DNA from: Pyrinomonadaceae bacterium
GTDB taxonomy: Bacteria > Acidobacteriota > Blastocatellia > Pyrinomonadales > Pyrinomonadaceae
Length of the DNA stretch: 64,000 nt
Reading direction: 5' to 3'
Assembly (NCBI GenBank): GCA_019186825.1
Contig: JABARP010000012.1
Coordinates: 49,225 to 113,224, forward strand
Position numbers and translations under genes: made by a program. Each line of letters begins with the position of its first letter. Within the stretch, counting starts at the first letter, position 1. Shown in pieces: positions 19,925 through 28,279 of the stretch. The notes beneath the pieces are model-generated. The model did no database searches and had not been told where the DNA came from. It worked only from the letters and a program-made list of their open reading frames with translations.

Positions 19925-20329
19925 CTACGTTTTCTTTACACAGTCGGGACACAATCCACGAAGGGTGAATTCCAGTGTCTCCGGCTTGAATTTCGAATAT
20001 TTTGCGGCTCGTTTGACGAGATCGGCCGGTAGTTCCATCTCGATATCGACAAGCTTGCCGCATGACGTACAAATTGCATGATCGTGGCGATGCGTGAACT
20101 TATCGAACCTGCTCGCCCCATTGCCGAACGGGATCTCGCCGATATGTCCGGCATCTTTTAAATATCGAAGCGAGTTATACACGGTCGCAAAGCTGATCGT
20201 CGCAAGCTTCGATTTCGCGGCGACAAAGACATCGTTAGCGGTCAAATGGCCGTGCGACTCCCGTACGACCTCAAGCACCACTTCACGCTGCCGTGTTAAA
20301 CCCAATTCACTGATCGGCGAAAACTTCAT
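19925..20329 (-). CDS. Fur family transcriptional regulator, PerR-like
   Basis: 134 residues from the ATG at 20329; an in-frame ATG at 20461 would extend through the Fur box and is rejected. The winged helix includes LTRQREVVLEVV and SFATVYNSLRYLKDAGH. The metal region shows HRHDHAICTSCGKLVD, and a second CxxC pair (CPDC) closes the protein. PerR regulators sense peroxide by metal-catalysed oxidation of His. The location ahead of a peroxiredoxin and a redoxin supports a PerR role over iron-sensing Fur, but the sequence alone does not prove it. Confidence 0.88.
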   Translation of the reverse strand: MKFSPISELGLTRQREVVLEVVRESHGHLTANDVFVAAKSKLATISFATVYNSLRYLKDAGHIGEIPFGNGASRFDKFTHRHDHAICTSCGKLVDIEMELPADLVKRAAKYSKFKPETLEFTLRGLCPDCVKKT

Positions 20330-20337
20330 AACTTGAA

Positions 20338-20358
20338 TTAGAATAATTCCAATTCTAA
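20338..20358 (-). promoter_or_regulatory. Fur/PerR-type box upstream of the regulator
   Basis: AT-rich inverted repeat TTAGAAT-N7-ATTCTAA (20338-20344 and 20352-20358), 9 nt upstream of the regulator start, resembling PerR boxes (TTATAATnATTATAA). It also lies ahead of the divergent DUF58 gene, so both could be affected. Confidence 0.65.
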
Positions 20359-20442
20359 AGTTTGTCAAGTGTGGAAACGGAACATTTTTCGGCAAGTGAT
20401 ATAATCTAGCCGCTCGAACAGTCCGAACCCCGGATCGAATAA

Positions 20443-21768
20443 GTGAAATTCGTCTTCTCAAATCGCTTTTATCTGCTCCTGATCGCCGGCGCGATACTGC
20501 TGCTCGCTACATTCGCATTTGTGCGGCTTGGCTGGTTCGTTCTCGCTTTCGACGTGCTTTTGATCGTCGCCGCAATTGCCGATTACTTTTTAAGCCGCCG
20601 CCTGGCAAAAGAGATCGAAGTAACACGCACCTTTCAAAAAAGGCCCGCGATCGGTGACGAAACACCGATCAGCCTGCATGTTGCGAATTCGAGCACACGC
20701 ACCTTGCTCATCAAGGCAAAGGATGAGATCCCTGCCGAGATGATCCTCGGCGACGAGGGCCGTGAAGCCACGATGCAGCTTGAGCCGAACAGCGTCGGGA
20801 CTTACGTCTATACTCTGACTCCGCCGCGACGCGGGCACTATGAGTTTGGCGCGACCGCCGTTCGATTTCTTTCGCGGCTCGGGCTCGTCTGGTGTCAGGC
20901 ATCGCATGGCAAAAGCGAGACGATAAAGGTCTATCCGAATATCCGACGCGTTCGTGAGATCGAGCTTCGCGCTCTCGGAACGCACTCTTTCCTTGCGATC
21001 CAGCGAAAGGCTGTGCGACGCGGCGAAGGCCGTGAATTCGAATCTCTTCGCGATTATGTCGCGGGCGACGAGATGCGGAATATTTCGTGGACCGCTACGG
21101 CCCGACGCTCGAAGCTGACCTCCGTTCAGCATCAGATCGAGCGTGACCAGACCGTCATGATCGCGCTCGACGCCGGCCGTCTGATGACGGGACGCATCGA
21201 TAATGAAACAAAGTTCGAGACGGCGTTGCACGCAAGCCTAGCGTTGATGTCGGCCTGTTCACGTGCGGGCGACAACTGCGGCATCATCGTTTTCGGCCGC
21301 CGCGTGATCAGATATCTACCGCCGAAACGCGGTGTCGGCCAGATGGACGCCGCACTCGAAACGCTCGTCGATCTCGAACCGCAGCTTGTCGAATCCTCGT
21401 ACTCACGGGCTTTTCAATTCATCTCATCGAACACGAAAAAACGCGCCTTCGTCGTCATCCTTACCGATGTGATCGACAAAGACAGTTCGAGCCGTTTGCT
21501 CGAAGCCTTACCGCTCTTGCGGCCAAGGCATCTTCCGCTCGTCGCAACGATCGGCGACCGTGACCTGAATGCCTCCGTCTCGTCGCCACCAAAGAATGAG
21601 AAGGAGCTTTTCCTGCAATCCGCCGCCGAAGAGCTTCTTGTCCAACGCGGTGCCGCGCTCCTCCAGGTCGAGGCCCTCGGCGGCCTCGCTCTCGATGTAA
21701 CGACGCAGACACTTGCAACCGAGCTTCTCGAATCATATATTCGCGTAAAGGTTCGCGGCCTACTCTAG
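20443..21768 (+). CDS. DUF58 domain protein with vWA-like fold, membrane anchored
   Basis: 441 residues with a GTG start at 20443. Two N-terminal hydrophobic helices (FYLLLIAGAILLLATFAFV and WFVLAFDVLLIVAAIA) anchor it to the membrane. The DUF58 core motif is present at REFESLRDYVAGDEMRNISW, followed by the vWA-like MIALDAGRLMTG strand. These proteins usually sit beside MoxR AAA ATPases and transglutaminase genes; none is seen here. It is followed after 12 nt by the caspase-like/methyltransferase gene, so the two are probably co-transcribed. Confidence 0.85.
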   Translation: MKFVFSNRFYLLLIAGAILLLATFAFVRLGWFVLAFDVLLIVAAIADYFLSRRLAKEIEVTRTFQKRPAIGDETPISLHVANSSTRTLLIKAKDEIPAEMILGDEGREATMQLEPNSVGTYVYTLTPPRRGHYEFGATAVRFLSRLGLVWCQASHGKSETIKVYPNIRRVREIELRALGTHSFLAIQRKAVRRGEGREFESLRDYVAGDEMRNISWTATARRSKLTSVQHQIERDQTVMIALDAGRLMTGRIDNETKFETALHASLALMSACSRAGDNCGIIVFGRRVIRYLPPKRGVGQMDAALETLVDLEPQLVESSYSRAFQFISSNTKKRAFVVILTDVIDKDSSSRLLEALPLLRPRHLPLVATIGDRDLNASVSSPPKNEKELFLQSAAEELLVQRGAALLQVEALGGLALDVTTQTLATELLESYIRVKVRGLL

Positions 21769-21780
21769 CGTCCGCGGACG

Positions 21781-23097
21781 ATGAAGATGGCAGATAAGCT
21801 CTTTACTCTCATAATTTACACAACACAATATCGGCTCGGCGGCTCGCAATTCCCCGTCGTTGCCGAAACCCTCGCGGATGAGAAACGCCGCGAGAACGCA
21901 GACTGCGAGGTTATAACTCGCGCCGTCGAATCAAAGCATGACGTCCTCGGTGCACTCGCCGAAATAAAAGAGCAGGGCGGCAAGATCAACGAATTCATCT
22001 TCGTCGGCCATTCAGGAATGTACGGCCCGATGTTCGGCACCGTAAAATTTCCCGAGCAATTCTCTCCATACGAATGGGAGCAGATGGATATTCCATTCGC
22101 CGAGGGCGGAAGCGCGTCGTTCTATTGCTGCCGCTCTGCGCGCTGGTTTGCACCATTTTTTGCGCGAACGCAGAACGTACCGGCTCACGGTTTTTTCTGG
22201 TACACGACCTTCTCAAAAGACAGGAACAAATTTGTTTCGGCCGGCACTCGAACCGACGCGCCGCTCTACACTATCGGCTGCAAAGGGCGAAAGTCGCACG
22301 GCTACGCCGGCGCATTAAAGAAGCGGCTCGGGATGATGCCCGCAGAAAAGATAAAACGCTTCGAACCGAAACCGCCCGACGGCGACACGAGCTACGATCA
22401 CGTCGCAGAACTTTACGACGCGGTCTTCGAGGACATTCGTGTCCGACGCGACGAATGGCAATGGCTCGAGCGTCATCTGCCCGATGAGAAGGTCCGTATT
22501 CTCGACATCGGCTGCGGCAACGGTGCGTTGCTGAACGCACTCGAACCTCGAATCGCTTCCGGCGTCGGAGTCGATGAATCCGGGCCGATGATCGAGCAGG
22601 CACGAAAGCGGAATGCAGCATTCAAGAACCTTGAATTCAAGAAGATCGACGGCCCGCAGCTGCCATTCGCTGACGGCGAGTTCGACGTTGTCATCTCGAT
22701 GATGTCCTTCCGGTACCTCGATTGGGATCCGCTGCTTGCCGAGATCAAACGCGTTACAAAGCCCGGCGGCAAGTTCTTAATTGTTGATATGGTTACGGTT
22801 CCGGTTGCGTTCGGAGAGTATCCAAAGCTCCTTGCCGATAAAGTAAAGACCATCACTCGTCGTCGTGCGAACGCAAAGTACGAGGCCGCGCTAAAACGCC
22901 TCGTCGCGGATCCGGCGTGGCAAAAGATGGTCGAATACAACCCGATCCGTTCCGAGCACGAGATGAAATGGTATCTCGAGAGCCGCTTTCCCGGACAAAA
23001 GGCAGAGATACTGAACATCGGTTGGAATTCGCGGATCCTCGCCTTCGATAGCGGCCCGATCGAACGCGGCGTCGAAGCAAAACTCACGTATCCTTGA
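21781..23097 (+). CDS. Fusion of a putative caspase-like (DUF4347-like) domain and a class I SAM methyltransferase
   Basis: 438 residues. The C-terminal half (about 205-400) is a class I methyltransferase: ILDIGCGNG at 240-248, GVGVDES, and FDVVISMMSFRYLD. The first ~195 residues are a separate domain, with a strand ending FIFVGHSGMYG (His77) and a later strand ending SFYCCRSARW (Cys116/Cys117). The order strand-His-Ser/Gly then strand-Cys is that of caspase-fold (clan CD) and DUF4347-like domains, so His77 and one of the cysteines may be a catalytic dyad. This assignment is inferred from pattern only. It lies in an operon-like series between DUF58 and a racemase-like gene (3-nt gap). Confidence 0.7.
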   Translation: MKMADKLFTLIIYTTQYRLGGSQFPVVAETLADEKRRENADCEVITRAVESKHDVLGALAEIKEQGGKINEFIFVGHSGMYGPMFGTVKFPEQFSPYEWEQMDIPFAEGGSASFYCCRSARWFAPFFARTQNVPAHGFFWYTTFSKDRNKFVSAGTRTDAPLYTIGCKGRKSHGYAGALKKRLGMMPAEKIKRFEPKPPDGDTSYDHVAELYDAVFEDIRVRRDEWQWLERHLPDEKVRILDIGCGNGALLNALEPRIASGVGVDESGPMIEQARKRNAAFKNLEFKKIDGPQLPFADGEFDVVISMMSFRYLDWDPLLAEIKRVTKPGGKFLIVDMVTVPVAFGEYPKLLADKVKTITRRRANAKYEAALKRLVADPAWQKMVEYNPIRSEHEMKWYLESRFPGQKAEILNIGWNSRILAFDSGPIERGVEAKLTYP

Positions 23098-23100
23098 GCT

Positions 23101-23850
23101 ATGGGACGCATCGGTATCATCGATTGGGGTATCGGCGGCATCGGTATCTATCGACGCCTGAAGGAGCGATCCCCGCTCGCCGTGGTTACGTATTTTTCGG
23201 ACACAGGCTTTACTCCTTACGGAAAAACGACGCGTCGCGAACTCATCTCGCGCCTAAACGGCGTACTCCGTTTCCTCGAAGATCGCAGCGTGACGCAGGT
23301 CTGCATTGGCTGCAATGCGGCGAGCACGGTTGTTGACGAGTTGCACAATGGCGCGCTTGAGGTCTCCGGCGTGATCGCACCTGCGATCGAGTTCGTCGCA
23401 AAGCAAAGGCCAACTCGCCTCGGCCTGATCGGCGGACGCCGCACGGTAGTTTCCGGCGTCTATCGGCGCGGGTTTGCGGCACGAAATATCAGCCTGAAAC
23501 AACGCGTTGCGCAGCCGCTCTCCGGCCTGATCGAAAGCGGTGATGCAGATTCCACCATTCTGCATCGTGAAGCAAAGCATATCCTCGCACCTCTAAAAAA
23601 TTGCTCGCACATACTGCTTGCCTGTACGCATTACCCCGCGATCTCCGGCCTTCTCGCAAACTATGTTTCACCGCAAACTAAATTCATCGATCCGGCCGAC
23701 GCGGTCGTTAGAAAGCTTCGGATCGGCAAGCAAAATGAACCCGGCCGCGACATCTTCTTGACTTCGGGCAACTCCGACAATATGCTACTGGCAACAAAAG
23801 CTGCGTGGAACATCGACCTCAGGTCGGCGAAACACGTCGAACGTATTTGA
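23101..23850 (+). CDS. Aspartate/glutamate racemase family protein (MurI-like)
   Basis: 249 residues. Two catalytic cysteines are in the expected contexts: GCNAAST (Cys71) and LACTHYP (Cys175), the pair that racemises glutamate without cofactor. The N-terminal substrate loop, usually DSGxGG, reads DWGIGGI: the Ser that contacts the substrate in MurI is replaced by Trp9. D-glutamate for peptidoglycan is the family's usual product; the changed loop may mean another substrate. It starts 3 nt after the methyltransferase fusion. Confidence 0.8.
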   Translation: MGRIGIIDWGIGGIGIYRRLKERSPLAVVTYFSDTGFTPYGKTTRRELISRLNGVLRFLEDRSVTQVCIGCNAASTVVDELHNGALEVSGVIAPAIEFVAKQRPTRLGLIGGRRTVVSGVYRRGFAARNISLKQRVAQPLSGLIESGDADSTILHREAKHILAPLKNCSHILLACTHYPAISGLLANYVSPQTKFIDPADAVVRKLRIGKQNEPGRDIFLTSGNSDNMLLATKAAWNIDLRSAKHVERI

Positions 23851-23952
23851 GAACTGCAAGAGATCTCGCTTGCTTCGTTCTGATATATGTAAGGCTGGGT
23901 TTGCTGCCCTACAACAATAGAAAGGAAACTTTTTGGAACAATATTTTACGAA

Positions 23953-24444
23953 ATGAAAAAAGCACTATACACCATCGCGATCCTAGGATTCTTTTTGACC
24001 GCATCTGCAGCACAGGCATATTCTCAGCAGATGCCGGTCGCAAAATTCAAACTCAGCGGATATTGGTTCCGCGACAAATTGGCGTATCCCATTGATAAGA
24101 TGGAAGTTACGCTGAACGTGTCGGCCGATGGCCGTATCGGCGGAAAGGGCGGATGCAACGTTTACGGAGCCGACTTCTCGATCACGGACGGTAAGGTCAA
24201 GTTTTCGGCACCTATCTCGACGATGATGTTCTGCGACGAACTTACGAATGGCTTCGAACGGAAGTTTTTCGATGTCATTCAGAATGCCGATACGTTCTCT
24301 CTAAAGGACAAAAAGCTGACGATAACGAACTCAAAACGACATACCTATCTGGTGTTCGAACCTGTCGTCGAAGAAGCTAAAGAAACCTGTTGCGCCAAAC
24401 CCGAGGTGTCAGCACCATCGGACCGGCCGACGAAAAATAGGTAA
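23953..24444 (+). CDS. Exported META domain protein (HslJ-like)
   Basis: 163 residues with a signal peptide (to ...AAQAYSQQ). The META core is recognisable from GKGGCNVYGADFSI and STMMFCDE (the paired cysteines of HslJ-like proteins). The domain is a small beta fold of unknown biochemical role, linked to heat shock or novobiocin resistance in E. coli HslJ. The last 33 codons overlap tail-to-tail with the 3' end of the convergent SpoIIM gene over 100 nt, and the Cys-rich KETCCAKPEVSAPSDRP tail lies in that overlap. Confidence 0.8.
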   Translation: MKKALYTIAILGFFLTASAAQAYSQQMPVAKFKLSGYWFRDKLAYPIDKMEVTLNVSADGRIGGKGGCNVYGADFSITDGKVKFSAPISTMMFCDELTNGFERKFFDVIQNADTFSLKDKKLTITNSKRHTYLVFEPVVEEAKETCCAKPEVSAPSDRPTKNR

Positions 24445-25382
24445 GAATACATCGCAAGGCCGGTTAGCACACCGGTCGCGACCTTTACCGGTGCCGGCAT
24501 AGTCGATGGCGAAAGAAAGCCTTCGATCGTGCCGGCAACCACCAAAAAACACGCACAACCGATAACGATACGAGCGGCTTCCATGCCGCTTTTTTTCGTT
24601 GCCTGCGCACGGGTAAGATCGCCCGGAGCGATCAGCGAATATCCGATCATCATTCCCGCACCTGCGCAAAAAAAGATGCACGACAATTCGATCACGCCAT
24701 GCCCAACCACGAACGATGCTAGGTCGTTCGCGAAAGCCGGGTCGATCTTGTATCCGGCACCAAAAACGCTGCCGAGCCTCGCCCCTTCGAACGCAAGCAC
24801 ATAGACCGCACCGACAGCGAAGAACGCTCCCAAAGCGAAAGCCCGTATCATCACGAGAATGTTATTCACCATGATCGAGGTCGCGCCGATCTGGTTCGCG
24901 TCGTTCAGGCTGAGCCACCAGCGGTTGCCGCTGCGGATCTGCTCGGTAACGCCCGACAGGCCGACAAAATGCGTAAAGTCCGTGTCGATCCACGTCGTTA
25001 CAAAACCGAAGACCGCCGAGCCGGCAAAGATCGCGAATGCGAAGGCAAGGAATTTCCAGTTTCTACGAAATGTACGCGGTAATTCGCTCCCGAAAAAGCG
25101 GCGGATGATCCCGGCACCTTCGCTCTCTGCCCGATAGATGTGGCCGTGAGCGCGGATCACAAGGCCATTCAAATAACCGACGAGCGAGGGATCACGCGTC
25201 TCGGCACGGGCGATCGCAAGATCCGACGCCGCACGCCTGTAAAGCTCGCCGAACTCACGCACCTCCATACGCGACAGCCCACGCAACCCCGTAACCTTCA
25301 TCAGTTCAAGAAGGTCCTCGAGCCGCTGCCACTGATTCGTATTTGCTGCCCCGTCAAAAATGCTTCGCATCACACTTCTCAT
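24345..25382 (-). CDS. Stage II sporulation protein M (SpoIIM) family membrane protein
   Basis: 345 residues. A soluble helical N-terminal part (1-105) is followed by several transmembrane segments (about 110-135, 170-200, 215-250, 265-300, 310-330). The GATSIMVNNILVMIRAFALGAFF and FVVGHGVIELSCIFFCAGAGMMIGY stretches are family signatures. SpoIIM acts in peptidoglycan hydrolysis at the engulfing septum in Bacillus; in non-sporulating bacteria it is usually coupled to RDD/DUF58 genes with unknown role. A DUF58 gene lies 2.6 kb away, on the other strand. The second ATG at 25370 is an alternative start. Confidence 0.85.
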   Translation of the reverse strand: MRSVMRSIFDGAANTNQWQRLEDLLELMKVTGLRGLSRMEVREFGELYRRAASDLAIARAETRDPSLVGYLNGLVIRAHGHIYRAESEGAGIIRRFFGSELPRTFRRNWKFLAFAFAIFAGSAVFGFVTTWIDTDFTHFVGLSGVTEQIRSGNRWWLSLNDANQIGATSIMVNNILVMIRAFALGAFFAVGAVYVLAFEGARLGSVFGAGYKIDPAFANDLASFVVGHGVIELSCIFFCAGAGMMIGYSLIAPGDLTRAQATKKSGMEAARIVIGCACFLVVAGTIEGFLSPSTMPAPVKVATGVLTGLAMYSYLFFVGRSDGADTSGLAQQVSLASSTTGSNTR

Positions 25383-25632
25383 TCGAATGTAACCGGCTCT
25401 CGCCGATCTTCATTCCTTAAGCCTCTAAAGCTCAATGGCCGAACCATCGACCGTTTACAAGAATAGCCGACCACTCCACCCATTTGAAGCACACTTTGCA
25501 CAAATTGTATGAAAATGCACAAAATGCACGAATTGATACAAAATGCACAGAATGCACAGCGTCTTTGGCCCGCACGTAAGTATGGACTCACCGCCATTTA
25601 CCACTCTGCGTTCAGCTCCCGCTGCCTCTTCC

Positions 25633-25749
25633 GTCCCCGAGCGGAAATGTTACGCATTTCCGACGCGATCGCCGAAACATCCCGGCGGCTTAGCCGCCAC
25701 AATCATTTCATCCTGGCAGCGGCGAAGCTGAGCTTCGCCGCTCGGCGAC
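25633..25749 (-). repeat. 117-bp interspersed element with terminal inverted repeats, copy B
   Basis: Reverse-complement copy of the element at 8933-9050. Its ends (GTCCCCGAGCGG at 25633 and CCGCTCGGCGAC at 25738) carry one mismatch. Internal palindromes GGAAATGTTACGCATTTCC, GGCGGCTTAGCCGCC and GGCGAAGCTGAGCTTCGCC are conserved, with compensatory differences from copy A in two of them. Flanked by CCTCT- and GGAGG-like short arms. Confidence 0.85.
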
Positions 25750-25762
25750 GGAGGCGGCTCGT

Positions 25763-25794
25763 AAAAAAGCGGGCCTCCGTTTCGGAAGCCCGCT
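25763..25794 (-). terminator. Intrinsic terminator of the TPR protein gene
   Basis: On the minus strand, AGCGGGC...TCCG-loop-CGGA...GCCCGCT is followed by TTTTTT (25763-25768). It lies about 30 nt after the stop at 25826 and directly abuts the inverted-repeat element. Confidence 0.85.
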
Positions 25795-25825
25795 CGTCTT
25801 GCAAATGGAGTACGCGAAAATACTT

Positions 25826-26845
25826 CTAGCTCTCGGACGGTTTCTCGTTGTTCGCGATCGCCTTGGCTTTGTATTCCTGGATCTCCTTCTTGAGTGCAGC
25901 CTTTGCTTCGTCGCTATAGTTCCCGTTCTTTAGCATAGATTCGAGGTTTGCCGCCGCTTTGGAATACTGCTTCGTGTCTTTATAGACACGAGCTAGCTGT
26001 TTGTATAGCTCGGCGGTTGGCTCTTTCGAGAACTTCTTCGCTTTCAAAAGACTTGCTTCTGCCGACGTAAGGTCGCCGGAACTGATGTACGTCTTGCCAA
26101 GCGCGAGATGAACGGCAGAAGATTCAGGTGCGAGCACCGCGGCCGCATTCAAAGCCATGATGGCCGTCGGATAGTATCTGAGGTATGCGAATGATACGCC
26201 GAGGTAATACAGCGTCATCGGGCTCTTGTCATAGACCTGCGACGCTTTCAAGAGTAACGGTGCCGCGTGCTCGAAATCATTCTTATGAAAGTAGATCTGG
26301 CCGAGCGCATCGTTAGCAAGGAAATACTCCGGGAAGGATTTCAACGCCGCCTCAAGCAGCGGGATCGCCTCGTCGGTCTTGCCCTTCTTGATCAATTTTG
26401 AGGCTGCGTCATATTTGTCTTTAGCAGCGTCCGGGATCTGCTGTGCGATGATGACCTCGGCTTGGGCGGCGGCGAGAGTCCCTTTCCGTGGGGTCAGGTA
26501 AAAATCCTGCATAATAAACACATTGCCCGCGCCAACGACCGCAATGGTCTCGATCTTGACCTCCTGGGTCTGCTCGTCCATGTCGTACTTGAACGGCATC
26601 ACCTTTACGTAATACGTGCCGTCGCCTAGCCCGTCGAACGAATATCTTCCGATGCCGTCCGTGGTGGCGTGTTGGATCATCACGTATCGATCGTTCTGGA
26701 GTTCAACAGCCACATACGGCAGGCCGTTTCGTTTTTGATCGTAAACCGTCCCCGAGATAGTACTCGCGTAGGCGCTTGCCGCCGCCCCTGAAAGAATGAT
26801 TAAGGCGAATACCGATAACATCGCCTGAAAAGCAGTTTTACGCAT
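25826..26845 (-). CDS. Exported carboxypeptidase-regulatory-like domain protein with TPR repeats
   Basis: 339 residues. After a signal peptide (to ...AAASAYAS) comes a CarboxypepD_reg-like beta sandwich (TISGTVYDQKRNGLPYVAVELQ to ~110). From residue 145 onward there are at least five TPR units (DAAKDKYDAASKLIKKGKTDEA, FLANDALGQIYFHKNDFEHA, MTLYYLGVSFAYLRYYPTA, and others). The protein is periplasmic or outer-membrane associated and probably mediates protein contacts. Its closing EYKAKAIANNEKPSES is charged. A clear terminator follows. Confidence 0.85.
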   Translation of the reverse strand: MRKTAFQAMLSVFALIILSGAAASAYASTISGTVYDQKRNGLPYVAVELQNDRYVMIQHATTDGIGRYSFDGLGDGTYYVKVMPFKYDMDEQTQEVKIETIAVVGAGNVFIMQDFYLTPRKGTLAAAQAEVIIAQQIPDAAKDKYDAASKLIKKGKTDEAIPLLEAALKSFPEYFLANDALGQIYFHKNDFEHAAPLLLKASQVYDKSPMTLYYLGVSFAYLRYYPTAIMALNAAAVLAPESSAVHLALGKTYISSGDLTSAEASLLKAKKFSKEPTAELYKQLARVYKDTKQYSKAAANLESMLKNGNYSDEAKAALKKEIQEYKAKAIANNEKPSES

Positions 26846-26908
26846 TGTTCTTCCTCCGAGATGATCGCTGAATAGAATTCTTTTACCGTACCGCCGAGAT
26901 CGCTAGGC

Positions 26909-27553
26909 TCACAGCAAGTGGCCCATCTTTTCCTTTTTCGTCTGTATGTAGTGGGCCGCAGGCGGTTCCGTATGCACCTTTATCGGGACGCGTTCGACGA
27001 CGCGAAGCCCTGCCTCTTCGAGAGCTTTCAGCTTCTCGGGATTATTCGACATCACGCGGACCTTACAAAGCCCCATATCAAACAGGATCTCGGCGCATTG
27101 CCGATAATTTCTTAGATCCACTGCGAACCCCAATTGCTCGTTCGCCTCGACCGTATCAGCTCCGTGATCCTGCAGAGAATAGGCTCGGATCTTGTTCAGG
27201 ATCCCGATGCCGCGGCCTTCCTGCTGCTGGTACACGATAGCTCCGTTGCCGGCCTTGTGAATACGTTCCAAAGCCTCGTGGAGTTGCGGGCCGCAATCAC
27301 ATTTTAAAGAGCCGAAAACATCGCCGGTCAGACACTGCGAGTGGATCCGAACCAGCGTCGGAACGTCCGGCCGCATCTCGCCCATATAAATTACGACAAA
27401 TTCCTCGTCACTGGTGAGTGAACGATAGCCCGCGATCTTGAAGTTGCCGTATTTCGTCGGCAGGTCCGCGTCAGCAACCCTTTCTACTGTAAGCCGCTGC
27501 TTTTGCCATGGGCAATCGGACACTTCTTCCGACCGTCGATCATTATCTAACAT
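26909..27553 (-). CDS. ribA: GTP cyclohydrolase II
   Basis: 214 residues from the ATG at 27553 (AAGGGAAAAG upstream); an in-frame start at 27592 is rejected. The zinc-binding pattern [17 protein letters not shown] has the three Cys ligands, and [13 protein letters not shown] and [10 protein letters not shown] are the GTP/catalytic motifs. The enzyme opens GTP to the first intermediate of riboflavin synthesis. There is no fused RibB domain, so DHBP synthase must be elsewhere. No FMN riboswitch was seen upstream. A ribF gene lies 32 kb away in this window. Confidence 0.93.
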   Translation of the reverse strand: MLDNDRRSEEVSDCPWQKQRLTVERVADADLPTKYGNFKIAGYRSLTSDEEFVVIYMGEMRPDVPTLVRIHSQCLTGDVFGSLKCDCGPQLHEALERIHKAGNGAIVYQQQEGRGIGILNKIRAYSLQDHGADTVEANEQLGFAVDLRNYRQCAEILFDMGLCKVRVMSNNPEKLKALEEAGLRVVERVPIKVHTEPPAAHYIQTKKEKMGHLL

Positions 27554-27684
27554 CTTTTCCCTTTTACTGAGTATAAACCTCAAAGGGCACAAAAACTAGA
27601 TTGTTATTTGATTTTTGCAAACCGGAAAAGGTTGCAGCGGTACGGGAAAAATATGTCAGAATATTCGGCCGGCAACTGCACACG

Positions 27685-27714
27685 AAAAAAGGGAGCAGGA
27701 AAATTCCCGCTCCC
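27685..27714 (-). terminator. Intrinsic terminator after the anti-sigma factor gene
   Basis: Arms GGGAGC-A-GGAA and TTCC-C-GCTCCC with a two-base loop; on the minus strand it is followed by six T residues. It lies ~45 nt past the stop at 27759. Confidence 0.85.
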
Positions 27715-27758
27715 GCATCAGGCCAATTTTTTCCGGAAAAACGACCCGCAATCTGTGA

Positions 27759-28193
27759 TCAATCTTCGACGTTCGTATCGGGGTTGTCATCGGCGGCCTT
27801 TTCGCCGTCCTTTGTGTCGTTCTCAGATCTTTCACCGTGTGCGAACACACCTTCAGCGCTTGAGCCGAAGAGCTTCGCAAACCAGGTGCTAAGAGCCTCT
27901 GCAAGACCGGCAGATTCCGGCTGCATCTCTCTGGCAGGAGCAGCCATTTCGGCAAACTCGGCCTCGAGACGTAAGAGTGCGGCCGTGGACGTTCGGCAAT
28001 ATCCGCAATCCGCCAAGTGAGCAACAACCGGATCCAGCTCCCGCAGTGTCAAGCCGCCGTCCACAAACGCTGAGATCGTGTCCTCATCAAGGTGCGAGGT
28101 ACTTGCTTCCGCCCTCAACGCATTTGTCCGGTCCCGAAGATATACTGCGAAAAGGTCCTGGAAACGGGTGTCGATGTTGTCGATGTATTGCAT
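27759..28193 (-). CDS. Zinc-finger anti-sigma factor-like protein, soluble
   Basis: 144 residues. Residues 34-70 form a ZAS-like zinc finger: HLDEDTISAFVDGGLT then AHLADCGYC with His59, Cys63, Cys66. No transmembrane helix follows, so it is a soluble form. The C-terminal part is acidic and probably disordered (ENDTKDGEKAADDNPD). It lies 86 nt downstream of the sigma factor in the same direction and is its likely partner. Confidence 0.75.
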   Translation of the reverse strand: MQYIDNIDTRFQDLFAVYLRDRTNALRAEASTSHLDEDTISAFVDGGLTLRELDPVVAHLADCGYCRTSTAALLRLEAEFAEMAAPAREMQPESAGLAEALSTWFAKLFGSSAEGVFAHGERSENDTKDGEKAADDNPDTNVED

Positions 28194-28279
28194 AATTGCC
28201 CGCTTTGGGGATGAACCAAAGGCCTCCGAGTAATTGACGCTCCGATCGCGAGGTTTTTGCGTAAAATCTTCGGAAATTC

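Noticed and set aside
26846..26908. FMN riboswitch or other leader near ribA
   Set aside because: The conserved riboswitch pattern is absent here and upstream of 27553.
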